From Actinomadura opuntiae (GTDB lineage Bacteria; Actinomycetota; Actinomycetes; Streptosporangiales; Streptosporangiaceae), in contig NZ_JASNWF010000021.1 of NCBI RefSeq assembly GCF_030283205.1, positions 124,001 to 188,000 on the forward strand: a stretch of 64,000 nucleotides of DNA, in the 5' to 3' direction. A program made the position numbers and the translations under genes. This document shows, piece after piece, positions 17,540 through 26,732 of the stretch (position 1 is the first letter of the stretch; every line of letters starts with the position of its first letter). Under the pieces are notes generated by a model that was not told the origin of the DNA, did not search any database, and saw only the letters and a program-made list of their open reading frames with translations.

Positions 17540-17960
17540 ATGTGTGGTCTGCCCCGCCGGACTGAGCTGATCGACGGTGCCCTGGTCTTCGCCGCTCCGC
17601 AGAGCAAGTGGCATTCGGCGGTGGTCAGTTTGATGGTCGCCGAACTCAGGCGGCAGGCCCCGGAGAGCATCGAGCCGCTTCACGGCATGACGGTACGGCT
17701 CGACGAACGGCAGGCGCCGGCGCCGGACGTGCTGCTCGTCTCGTCGGAGGCCTTCCATCGCAGAGTCCCCGACCATTACTTCTTTCTCGAGGACGTCAGG
17801 CTCGCGGGGGAGCAGGACGGCAGGGACGCGGTCGTATACGTCCATGAACTCGATCCGGTCATGGAGTCCTACGTTCTGATCGGGGTCCATCGCGACCGCC
17901 TCCAGGTGACCGTCCCGTTCTCCATCGACATCGGACTCAGGGACGTCTTCCAACGAGTTC
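17540..17960 (+). pseudogene. Uma2-family endonuclease-like gene with the catalytic core deleted
   Basis: Resembles Uma2 (DUF820) proteins at both ends: RRTELIDGALVFAAPQSKWH then APAPDVLLVSSEAF, and later DAVVYVHELDPVMESYVLIGVHRDRLQVTVPF. The middle of about 40 residues, where the family has EVVSPDS...K..YA.AGI.HFWRVE, is missing: LAG joins directly to EQDG. Family-like residues FTADHFLRM also continue upstream of the first ATG (17540) with no standard start codon. After about 17955 the frame continues to 18118 through unrelated sequence. I read this as a decayed copy. Confidence 0.7.
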
Positions 17961-17990
17961 GATCGTCAGGCTCCGCCCGAGTTCAAGGCC

Positions 17991-18359
17991 ATGGACGAGA
18001 TGACGATCCGGTTGGCGAGCGATCAGGCGCCAGAACCAGACATCTCGGTATTCAAGGTAGAGGCCGACCAGAGGCGACGGGCCTACCTCCTGCCGGACGA
18101 GGTTGTGCTCGCCGTTGAGGTGGTGTCGCCGGACTCCAGGATGCGCGACCGCGATGTCAAGCCCCGAAGGTACGCGGCCGCGGGGATCAAGCACTTCTGG
18201 CGAGTCGAGGAAGACGGGGACCGGACGGTCGTCTACGTCTACGAGATCGATCCCGCCGCCAAGGCGTACTTCCTGACCGGCATCTATCATGATCGGCTTA
18301 AGGTGACGGTGCCGTTCGACATCGAGATCGATCTGGAAGCCATCGACGCGCGCTGGTGA
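17991..18359 (+). pseudogene. Second Uma2-family copy, N-terminally truncated
   Basis: 122 residues from ATG 17991. It keeps the catalytic core absent from the upstream copy: EPDISVF, AVEVVSPDSRMRDRDVKPRRYAAAGIKHFW as separate family motifs, and the C-terminal VTVPFDIEIDL. About 60-70 N-terminal residues are missing. Family-like residues EFDRQAPPEFKA can be read in frame just upstream, so homology begins before the first ATG. The copy might still express a truncated protein, but a normal Uma2 protein is around 190 residues. Confidence 0.65.
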
Positions 18360-18368
18360 GGGCGCGGG

Positions 18369-19304
18369 TCAGTCGGTGGGGGTGTTGGTGGGGGCGGGTG
18401 GGACGCGGTAGGGGTCGGTGGTGCCGAAGGCCCAGTCGAGCATGCGGGCGGCGTCGGTGAAGCGGGCGCGCTCGTCGGTGGTGGAGCTGTTGAGGACGAT
18501 GCCGGTGAGGGCGCGGCCGTCGCGGCGGGCGGCGAACAGCAGGGAGTAGCCGGCGGCGTCGGTGGTGCCGGTCTTGATGCCGGCCGCGCCCCGGTAGGAG
18601 CCGAGGAGCCGGTTGGTGTTCGTCCACTTGTAGGCGTGGTGGGTCTTGGTCCTGGCGAGCTTGTACGTTCTGCGGCCGACGGTGGTGCGGAAGGTCGCGT
18701 CGTCCATCGCGTAGCCGGCGAGGCGGACCTGGTCGCGGGCGGTGGAGCGGGTGGACGTGGCGGTCGGCCAGGGCAGGCCGTCGAAGTTGGCGTAGGTGGT
18801 GTGGTCGAGGCGCAGTTCGCGGGCGGCGTCGTTCATCTTGGCGATGAACCGTTCCTTGCCGGGGCCGTAGGCGTCGGCGAGGGCGTAGGCGGCGTCGCAG
18901 CCGGACGGCAGCAGCATCGCGTTGAGGAGCTGCCGCGCGGTGAGCTTGTCGCCGGTGTGGAGCGCCGCGTTGCTGCCGTCGTGCTTCTTGGCGTACGTCA
19001 GGTACTTGCGCTTGATCGTGATCTTGCGGTCGAGCCCGCCCTCGTGCAGGACGACGAGCGCGGTCATCACCTTGGCGATGCTGGCGATGGGGCGTTCGGT
19101 GTCGGCGGCGCGCGACCACACGGTGGTGCCGGACGTCGCGTCGTACAGCAGCGCCGACCTGGCGCCGACGCCGGTCGGTCCGGCGGCGGGACGCGCCGCC
19201 GCACGGGCCGGGGCCGTGAGGAGCGACGGGACGGCGACCAGGGGCAGGAGGGCGGCGACCGTGCGGTGGCGGGCGGCGAGTGTGATGATCACACATTCGG
19301 ACAC
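18369..19304 (-). CDS. Secreted D-alanyl-D-alanine carboxypeptidase (penicillin-binding protein, S11)
   Basis: 311 residues from GTG 19304. An N-terminal hydrophobic stretch (TVAALLPLVAVPSLLTAPARAAA) looks like a signal peptide. Catalytic motifs: SIAK (SxxK nucleophile) in PIASIAKVMTA, LLPSGCDAAYAL in the SxN position (SGC, seen in related proteins), and KTGT in GIKTGTTDAAGYS. It trims the terminal D-Ala of peptidoglycan stem peptides outside the membrane. It is divergent from add. Confidence 0.92.
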   Translation of the reverse strand: MSECVIITLAARHRTVAALLPLVAVPSLLTAPARAAARPAAGPTGVGARSALLYDATSGTTVWSRAADTERPIASIAKVMTALVVLHEGGLDRKITIKRKYLTYAKKHDGSNAALHTGDKLTARQLLNAMLLPSGCDAAYALADAYGPGKERFIAKMNDAARELRLDHTTYANFDGLPWPTATSTRSTARDQVRLAGYAMDDATFRTTVGRRTYKLARTKTHHAYKWTNTNRLLGSYRGAAGIKTGTTDAAGYSLLFAARRDGRALTGIVLNSSTTDERARFTDAARMLDWAFGTTDPYRVPPAPTNTPTD

Positions 19305-19374
19305 TGCCAGCCGGACGCCCCGTCTTCAAGCACCGTCCGGGCCCGTCACCAGGGCAAATGTCCCACCAAGAGAT

Positions 19375-19420
19375 CTGTATGGTCAAGCGTACAAATTGAC
19401 CTGTATGGTTGACCGTACAG
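19375..19420 (+). promoter_or_regulatory. Two GntR-type palindromic operators upstream of add
   Basis: Site 1 (19375-19394) is CTGTATGGTCAAGCGTACAA and site 2 (19401-19420) is CTGTATGGTTGACCGTACAG. Both are TGTATGG/CGTACA dyads, 26 bp apart centre to centre. They end four bases before the add ribosome site GGAGGGG (19424-19430). The gene two positions down encodes a GntR/UTRA regulator, the obvious candidate ligand-responsive repressor. Confidence 0.75.
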
Positions 19421-19432
19421 ATCGGAGGGGCG

Positions 19433-20443
19433 ATGGGGATCGACGCGTGGATCGCGCGGCTGCCCAAGGTGGAGCTGCATGTGCACCTGGAAGGGTCACT
19501 GCGGCCGGCGACGCTGCTGTCGCTGGCGCGCCGTCACGGTGTCGACCTGGGGGCCGAGTCGGCCGAGGACCTGGAAGGGCTGTACCGGTTCGAGGACTTC
19601 GGCGACTTCGCGCGCCTGTTCCTCGCCGGGCTGGACGTCCTGCGCGGCGCCGCTGACTTCGCGGACGCCACGGTCGCGCTGACCGCCGAGCTGGCGGCGC
19701 AGAACGTCCGGTACGCCGAGGTCACGACCACGCCGGTGCAGCACCACCGCCGTGGCGTCGCGCTGGAGGAGTACGCGGCCGGGCTGGACGAGGGGCGGCG
19801 CCGCGCCCGCGACGAGCACGGGGTGGAGATCGGCTGGATCTGCGACATCTCCCGCGAGTCGGAGGAACCCGCCTCGCACTTCACCGTGGACTTCCTGCTG
19901 GGCCGGACGGCGCCCGCCGGCGTGGTCGGCCTCGGCCTGGGCGGGGTGGAGGAGGGATTCCCGCCGGAGCCGTTCGCGTCGTCGTTCGCCAAGGCCAAGG
20001 CCGCCGGGCTGGCCGCGCTCCCGCACGCGGGGGAGACCGTCGGCCCGGAGAGCATCTGGGGCGCGCTGCGGTCGCTGAAGGCCGACCGGATCGGGCACGG
20101 CATCCGCTGCCTGGACGACCCCGCGCTGGTGGCGCACCTGGCCGAGCGGCGGATCCCGCTGGAGGTGGCGCCCACGTCGAACGTCGCCCTCAGGCTGGCG
20201 AAGGACCCGCAGAGCCACGTGCTCGGCGAGCTGGCGCGGGCCGGGCTGGTCGTCACGCTGAACACCGACGACCCGGCCTACTTCCAGACCACGCTGAACG
20301 ACGAGCTGCGCATGGCCCACGACCTGCACGGCTTCACCCGCCACGCGCTGCTGGACGCGCAGGCGGCCGCGCTCGGCGCCTCGTACGCCCCCGCCGCGAC
20401 CAAGACCGCCGTCCGCCGGGAACTCGACGACGTCGCCCTGTGA
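19433..20443 (+). CDS. add: Adenosine deaminase
   Basis: 336 residues from ATG 19433, chosen over an in-frame TTG at 19409 because GGAGGGG lies three bases upstream and the TTG falls inside the operator. It deaminates adenosine to inosine. Zinc and catalytic residues: KVELHVHLEGSL, LPHAGET, the HGIRC segment and NTDDPAYF. The DEARRR-like helix EYAAGLDEGRRRAR is also typical. It is followed 16 bp later by a GntR regulator; two palindromes precede it, so nucleoside-responsive control of this pair is likely. Confidence 0.95.
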   Translation: MGIDAWIARLPKVELHVHLEGSLRPATLLSLARRHGVDLGAESAEDLEGLYRFEDFGDFARLFLAGLDVLRGAADFADATVALTAELAAQNVRYAEVTTTPVQHHRRGVALEEYAAGLDEGRRRARDEHGVEIGWICDISRESEEPASHFTVDFLLGRTAPAGVVGLGLGGVEEGFPPEPFASSFAKAKAAGLAALPHAGETVGPESIWGALRSLKADRIGHGIRCLDDPALVAHLAERRIPLEVAPTSNVALRLAKDPQSHVLGELARAGLVVTLNTDDPAYFQTTLNDELRMAHDLHGFTRHALLDAQAAALGASYAPAATKTAVRRELDDVAL

Positions 20444-20459
20444 CGAGGAGGAACCTGCC

Positions 20460-21212
20460 ATGGCACGCCCGCCGGGGGCGGACCGCCCGCTGTACGTGCG
20501 GATCGCGATGTCGCTCAAGAGCCGGATCCTGGCCGGCCACTACACGCCGGGCCAGCGCCTGCCGGGGGAGGACGACCTCGCCGCGGCGATGGGCGCCAGC
20601 CGCAGCACCGTCCGCCAGGCGCTGACCGAGCTCCGCGACACCGGCTACGTCACCAGCCGCCGCGGTTCGGGGAGCTACGTCGCCGATCCGCTGCCGATCG
20701 AGCCGCTGTCACCGCGCTCGGGCCCCGTCTACACCGGCTTCCTCGACGACCTGGACAACGAGGCCCACCACGTCGTCGAACGCGACCGTGTCCAGGACAC
20801 GCTCGCCGCGGACGAGGCACTGGCCGCGCGCCTGAAGGTCCCGGTGGGTGCGCCCGTGGTCCGCTACCGCGCCACCCGGCTCCGGCACGGCGTGCCCTAC
20901 GGTGTCGCGACCGACGTCGTCCCGCAGTCCGTCGCCGAGCGCATCACCCCGGACGTCCTCGACGCGAGCCCCACCATCGTCGACGCGCTGACGCTCGCCG
21001 GCAGCCGCGTCGCCGAGAGCCTGCAACGCCTCGAACCCGCCGTCCTGGACGCCGCCGACGCCGAGCGCTGCGGCGCGTCCCCCGGCGACCCGGCGCTCGC
21101 CATCACCGGCACCGCCTACGACGCCGCCCGAACCCCGATCGACGCCTACACCCTGACGGTCGTCACCGGCTACGGCATCGGCCTCCACCTGACCCGCGCC
21201 ACCACCGCCTAA
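20460..21212 (+). CDS. GntR-family regulator, HutC/UTRA type
   Basis: 250 residues. The N-terminal winged helix is clear (LYVRIAMSLKSRILAGHYTPGQRLPGEDDLAAAMGAS as consecutive family blocks, then RSTVRQALTELRDTGYV and the RRGSGSYV wing). The C-terminal two-thirds (VVRYRATRLRHGVPYG) is a UTRA ligand domain. It probably binds the two palindromes upstream of add. Its TAA shares bases with the stop of the convergent membrane gene (CTAA). Confidence 0.92.
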   Translation: MARPPGADRPLYVRIAMSLKSRILAGHYTPGQRLPGEDDLAAAMGASRSTVRQALTELRDTGYVTSRRGSGSYVADPLPIEPLSPRSGPVYTGFLDDLDNEAHHVVERDRVQDTLAADEALAARLKVPVGAPVVRYRATRLRHGVPYGVATDVVPQSVAERITPDVLDASPTIVDALTLAGSRVAESLQRLEPAVLDAADAERCGASPGDPALAITGTAYDAARTPIDAYTLTVVTGYGIGLHLTRATTA

Positions 21213-21847
21213 AGGGCGGTCACGAGGGTGACGGCGCCGGCCGTGATGAGGGCGGCGGCCCAGAGCCGGTCCAGGTTGAACCAGGCGCGGCGCAGGATCG
21301 CCAGGCCCACGATCTCGTAGACGGCGACGGCGATGATCCCGGCGACGGCCAGCATCGCCAGCGTGTGGACGCCGGTCACGAAGATCGCGGCGGACACGGC
21401 GCTCCCGGACGCCGACGCCAGCCCGTGGTGGTGGCCGGCGGGGATCGTCCCGGACGAGGTGAGGACGGGCAACAGCATCAGCCCCGCGCCGTGCGCCGAC
21501 GACATCAGGAACGACCAGGCGGCCAGCTGCCACAGCGAGATCCGCATGCCGACCCAGCGGAAGTGCCGCTGCGACAGCAGCCGCCACAGCCCGAACCCGA
21601 CCAGCAGGATCCCGCCGCCGATCGCGACCGCCTGGGTCGCCACGACCGAGCGGGTCAGCGCGACGAGGATCGCGACGGCCCCGACGGACGCGGCGTGGCC
21701 CGCGGCGATCGCCGGGAGCGACTGCAGGACCAGGGCCCTGCTGCGCTCCTGGAGGCCGCGGGCCACGGCGAACAGCCAGCCCATCGCCGGGTTGAGGCCG
21801 TGGAACGCGCCCATCGCGACGAGCGCGGCGAGCGAGCCGTCCTTCAC
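21209..21847 (-). CDS. Polytopic membrane protein linked to SBP56
   Basis: 212 residues from GTG 21847, three bases after the SBP56 stop. Six hydrophobic segments are visible. His-containing helices (MGAFHGLNPAMGWLF; GHAASVGAVAILVALT; SSAHGAGLMLLPVL; GHHHGLASAS) recall metal- or sulfur-exporter-like families, but I cannot assign one. Because it is translationally coupled to SBP56 it may move a substrate or product of that enzyme. Confidence 0.75.
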   Translation of the reverse strand: MKDGSLAALVAMGAFHGLNPAMGWLFAVARGLQERSRALVLQSLPAIAAGHAASVGAVAILVALTRSVVATQAVAIGGGILLVGFGLWRLLSQRHFRWVGMRISLWQLAAWSFLMSSAHGAGLMLLPVLTSSGTIPAGHHHGLASASGSAVSAAIFVTGVHTLAMLAVAGIIAVAVYEIVGLAILRRAWFNLDRLWAAALITAGAVTLVTAL

Positions 21848-21850
21848 CGG

Positions 21851-23251
21851 TTACGGGTAGCAGTAGGAGTCGGACGACGCGTCCCCGCCCTGCAGCCGCG
21901 TCTGGTGGGGGCGCCGGCCGCGGAACGCGTCGCCGTGCGGGAAGAACCGCTCGTCGAAGGCGAAGCCGTCCGCGGTGGAGTCGAGCTTGGCCATCCAGGC
22001 GCCGACGCCGTCGGGGTAGAACTGGTCGTCCCAGGAGCCGTAGAGGGAGTTGGTGACGTAGACGCGCTTCCCGTCGCGGCTGACCTCGACCATCTGCGGC
22101 CCGCCGGCGAGCGGCACGTCCGGGGCGGCCGGGTGCGGGGTGCGCCCGACGATGCCGCCGATGCGCACCGAGCCCGCCTCGACGGGGTGGAACGGGTCGC
22201 TGACGTCGTAGCGCTTCAGCTCGCCGGTGCCCCAGCACGAGACGTACATCCACCGGTCGTCCACCGACAGGTCGATGTCGGTGACCAGCGGCGGGACGGC
22301 CCCGAACGGCGCGATGACCGGCGGCAGCGCGCTTTCGTCGGCGGGTTCGGCGGGGATGGTGATGACCTTCGTCGCGGCCCACCGGTCGCCGTCGCGGTGC
22401 CACAGCCAGACCGAGGCCGACAGGTCCTCGACGCTGACGACGACGCCGGCGAAGCCGTACTGCTGGGTCGGGTCGTGCGCTGGCCGCAGCTCCAGCACCA
22501 TCTGGTGCTCGTCGCCGAGGTCGACCTCCTGGACGTGGCGGCGCTTGCGCAGGTCCCAGAAGTGCAGCTTGTGCCCGTACTTGCGGCCGAGCAGCAGCTC
22601 CCCGACCACACCGTCCTCGATCATGGACGGGGTGCCCCACTCGGAGGTGATGAGCACGTCGTGCGCGATGTGCCACCAGGCGTCGTAGGCGAAGTACTGG
22701 GGGCCGCGGTCGACCTCCCAGCGGCCGAGGACGTCGAACGAGGTGTGGTCGAGCAGCGCGATCCCGCCCGGCCCGTCTTCACCGTTCGCTCCGCCGAGCG
22801 CGGTGAGGTACAGCCCCTCGGGGCCGCAGTGGACGGTGTGGGGCCGCGAGTACCCGGCGCGTTTCGCCAGCTCGTCGGGCTCCAGCACCTTGATGATCTC
22901 GGGCGCGGTCGGCTTGTCCTTGGTGTCGATGACGTAGACCCGCGACGACCGCAGCCCCGGCACGATCAGGTAGCGGCGCTCCACGTGCGGGTGCGGCGCG
23001 TACGGGCACAGGGCGCTGCTGCACGCGTTCCATCCGAAGTGGTGCAGCTCGTCGCCGAGGTAGGGCAGGTCCGTCCAGCCGACGACGTCGCCGTAGGACG
23101 CCGAGCCGGGGTCGACGTCGAGGACGGCGATCGCGTCCGGCTTCTCGGCGGCGCGGTCGAACGCGGCGACGTAGGCGAGCTTCTCCGGCGGCGCCGACAC
23201 CGCGTCCCGCGGCGAGGCGTAGAAGGTCGGGTCGGGCTTCCACAGTGCCAT
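21851..23251 (-). CDS. Selenium-binding protein SBP56 / methanethiol oxidase
   Basis: 466 residues from ATG 23251 (ALWKPDPTFYASPRDAV). The family signature is present: YGDVVGWTDLP, ELHHFGWNACSSALCP (conserved Cys), HVERRYLIVPGLRSSRVYVID, HTVHCGPEGLY and PGGIALLDH. Characterised bacterial members are methanethiol oxidases that yield formaldehyde, hydrogen sulfide and hydrogen peroxide. The gene lies 11 bp after the sulfite oxidase-like gene and three bases before the membrane gene, so the three form one operon. Confidence 0.92.
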   Translation of the reverse strand: MALWKPDPTFYASPRDAVSAPPEKLAYVAAFDRAAEKPDAIAVLDVDPGSASYGDVVGWTDLPYLGDELHHFGWNACSSALCPYAPHPHVERRYLIVPGLRSSRVYVIDTKDKPTAPEIIKVLEPDELAKRAGYSRPHTVHCGPEGLYLTALGGANGEDGPGGIALLDHTSFDVLGRWEVDRGPQYFAYDAWWHIAHDVLITSEWGTPSMIEDGVVGELLLGRKYGHKLHFWDLRKRRHVQEVDLGDEHQMVLELRPAHDPTQQYGFAGVVVSVEDLSASVWLWHRDGDRWAATKVITIPAEPADESALPPVIAPFGAVPPLVTDIDLSVDDRWMYVSCWGTGELKRYDVSDPFHPVEAGSVRIGGIVGRTPHPAAPDVPLAGGPQMVEVSRDGKRVYVTNSLYGSWDDQFYPDGVGAWMAKLDSTADGFAFDERFFPHGDAFRGRRPHQTRLQGGDASSDSYCYP

Positions 23252-23262
23252 GGCGGGTCCCT

Positions 23263-24576
23263 TCAGGAGACGGTGACCGGGTGGCGGACGACGGCGCCGA
23301 ACAGGTAGCCGAGCGTGTTGTAGGGCGCGGTGGACGGCTGGGACGCGCCGGTCTCGTCGGTCGCGCGGGCGAGCAGCTCGTGGCGTCCCGGGCCGTCCGG
23401 CCGCCACGGGAACTCCCAGCGGACCCAGCCGCGCGGGTTGGCGTGCCGGTCGCGCACGCGGGCGGCCCGCCAGGTGGCCCCGCCGTCCGCGCTGACCTCG
23501 ACCCTGCGCACCCGCCCGTTGCCGGACCAGGACCGTCCGTGCAGGGCGTGGCGGCCGGCCGGCAGGGTCGCCTCCCACGGCAGCTCGAACGCCGACTTGA
23601 CGTTCATGCGGGTGAGCGGCGCGCTGCCCTCGGGCGGGTAGCCGGGGCCGAAGAGCCGGTAGTAGCGGGTGTTCCACGGGGAGAAGAGGGGCCCGTCGGC
23701 GACCTGGATGTCGCCGAGCCACTTGATGTTCGCGACGCCCACCCAGGACGGGACGACGAGCCGGACGGGGAAGCCGTGGTCGGGCGGCAGCGGCGCACCG
23801 TTCATCTCGTAGGCGAGCAGGACGTCCTTGAGCGCCTTCGCGACCGGCAGGGGACGCCTGACCGGGCCGAGGTTCTCGCCCTTGTCCACGAAGTCAGCGT
23901 CCAATCCGCGCGGCAGAATGTCCACAGCCCGGGAGGTGAGACCCGCGCGTTCGAGGACCGCCGACAGCGGGACGCCCCGCCAGCGCGCCACGCCCACGCC
24001 GCCGAGCTTCCACGGGGTGCCCGAGACCTCCTGGCCCTGCTGGGAGGCGTAGAAGCTGCGCCCGTTGCCGGTGCATTCGATGAACGAGGTGATGGTCTCG
24101 GCGCGCATGCCGAGGAGGTCCTCGTAGGAGAACTCGACCGGGCGCGACTCCGGCGGGGAGCCGTGCAGGCCCGTCCCCCAGAGCCTGAGGCGCCAGGTGC
24201 GGGCGTCGATGCGCGGGGTGGCGACGTGGTTGCGGACGAAGAACCGGTCGACGGGCGTCAGGTCGCCCTGCCCGCGCATGGCCTCCCAGCGCATCTCGGC
24301 GTTGGTGCCCTGCGGGATGAACAGCTCGGGCGGCAGCGGCTTGACGATCCCGGTGGCGGGTGCGGCGACGGGAGCGGCGAGCGCGCGCGGGGCGGTGGCG
24401 GCCGTGCCGAGGGCGGCGCCGAGGCCCGCGCCCGCCGACAGCCGCAGCATGCCGCGCCGCGACAGCGGCAAGACGGACGGCGCCTGGGCGGAGCGCACGC
24501 GTTCGTAGGTCGTCTCGTCGGTCAGGTCGTCGCCGGGGTCGGGAAGGCAGCCGTGGGCGGTGTCACCGGGTCGCAT
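23263..24576 (-). CDS. Sulfite oxidase-like molybdopterin oxidoreductase, Tat-exported
   Basis: 437 residues from ATG 24576. A twin-arginine signal (SRRGMLRLSAGAGLGAALG at about 39-57) shows export in folded form. The molybdenum domain has the cofactor Cys in FIECTGNGRS and HGFPVRLVVPSWVGVANIKW. The C-terminal dimerisation domain (VRRVEVSADGGATWR) is that of eukaryote-like sulfite oxidases. The likely reaction is sulfite to sulfate outside the membrane. It is the first gene of an operon with SBP56, consistent with disposal of reduced sulfur from methanethiol. Confidence 0.92.
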   Translation of the reverse strand: MRPGDTAHGCLPDPGDDLTDETTYERVRSAQAPSVLPLSRRGMLRLSAGAGLGAALGTAATAPRALAAPVAAPATGIVKPLPPELFIPQGTNAEMRWEAMRGQGDLTPVDRFFVRNHVATPRIDARTWRLRLWGTGLHGSPPESRPVEFSYEDLLGMRAETITSFIECTGNGRSFYASQQGQEVSGTPWKLGGVGVARWRGVPLSAVLERAGLTSRAVDILPRGLDADFVDKGENLGPVRRPLPVAKALKDVLLAYEMNGAPLPPDHGFPVRLVVPSWVGVANIKWLGDIQVADGPLFSPWNTRYYRLFGPGYPPEGSAPLTRMNVKSAFELPWEATLPAGRHALHGRSWSGNGRVRRVEVSADGGATWRAARVRDRHANPRGWVRWEFPWRPDGPGRHELLARATDETGASQPSTAPYNTLGYLFGAVVRHPVTVS

Positions 24577-24703
24577 GGGCTCGATGCTGCTGATGGCCCA
24601 GCCGAAAGTCGACTTTCCCTACGGAATTACCATGGAAACCCTTCCGGAAACCCGCGATGCGGACGTCTGGGAGACCGGTCCCCGGCTGGGTAGCCTGGCA
24701 GGC

Positions 24704-25597
<894 letters not shown>

Positions 25598-25601
25598 GCG
25601 G

Positions 25602-26732
25602 GTGGTGCGGGACGTCACCGAGACGATGGTCGGGTTCGCCAGGACGCTGCGCGCCGCCGGCGGGTCCGCCGATCCCGAGCGGGTGCAGGCGATGCTCGCC
25701 GCGCTCGACCACCTCGACGTCCTCGACCCGTCCGCCGTGTACTGGGCGGGCCGGCTGACGCTGTGCGCCGACCCCGGCGACCTCGCCCGCTACGACCGCT
25801 GCTTCGCCGCGTACTTCTCCGGCGCGACGGCGCGCCCGTCCCACCGCCCGCCGCCCGTGGTGGTGCGCCGCATGACGGTCGCCGAGCCGGACGACGGCGC
25901 AGGCGGCGAGGAGGACGGCGAGCCGACGGCGGCGACGGCCAGCGCGGTGGAGGTGCTGCGCGACCGGGACGTCGCGCGCCTCACCACCGCCGAGCGCGCC
26001 GAGGTCGCCCGGCTGATCGCGCTCCTCGACGCGGGGGCCGAGCGCCGCCGGTCGCGCCGGTTCGCGCCCGCGCCGTCGGGCCGCCTCGACCCGGCCCGGA
26101 CCGTCCGCGAGACGCTGCGGCGCGGCGGCGAGACGTCGCTGCTGCGGCACCGGACGCACCGCACCCGGCCGCGCCGCGTCGTGCTGATCGTGGACGTCAG
26201 CGGCTCGATGAGCCCGTACGCCGACGCGCTGCTGCGGTTCGCGCACGCCGCCGCCCGCTCCGGCGGCCGCGACGTGGAGGTGTTCAGCGCCGGGACGCGG
26301 CTGACCCGGCTCACCCGCGAGCTGCGGCACCGGGACGCGGACGCGGCGATGGCGGCGGCGTCCGCCGCGATCCCGGACTGGAGCGGCGGCACCCGGCTCG
26401 GCGAGGAGCTGAAGGAGTTCCTCGACCGGTTCGGGCAGCGCGGACTGGCGCGCGGCGCGGTCGCGGTGATCGCCTCCGACGGCTGGGAGCGCGGCGACGC
26501 GGCCCTGCTCGGCGGGCAGATGGCCCGGCTGCGCCGGCTCGCGCACCGGGTGATCTGGGCGAACCCGCACAAGGCGCGGCCGGGCTACGCGCCGCTGACC
26601 GCCGGGATGGCCGCCGCGCTGCCGCACGTCGACGACTTCACCTCCGGCCACAGCCTCGCGGCCCTGGAGGAGCTGGCGAGGCTGATCGCCGACAGCGGAA
26701 AGGGGCGCTCGCATGCGCGACGTGCTGGATGA
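25602..26732 (+). CDS. VWA-domain protein (CoxE-like)
   Basis: 376 residues from GTG 25602. The C-terminal von Willebrand A domain has an intact MIDAS site: LIVDVSGSMSPYADALLRF and later IASDGWERGD. The N-terminal region is helical with an acidic linker (DDGAGGEEDGEPTA). CoxE works with the CoxD ATPase in maturation of CO dehydrogenase-family enzymes. It overlaps the next gene by 20 bases. Confidence 0.9.
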   Translation: MVRDVTETMVGFARTLRAAGGSADPERVQAMLAALDHLDVLDPSAVYWAGRLTLCADPGDLARYDRCFAAYFSGATARPSHRPPPVVVRRMTVAEPDDGAGGEEDGEPTAATASAVEVLRDRDVARLTTAERAEVARLIALLDAGAERRRSRRFAPAPSGRLDPARTVRETLRRGGETSLLRHRTHRTRPRRVVLIVDVSGSMSPYADALLRFAHAAARSGGRDVEVFSAGTRLTRLTRELRHRDADAAMAAASAAIPDWSGGTRLGEELKEFLDRFGQRGLARGAVAVIASDGWERGDAALLGGQMARLRRLAHRVIWANPHKARPGYAPLTAGMAAALPHVDDFTSGHSLAALEELARLIADSGKGRSHARRAG

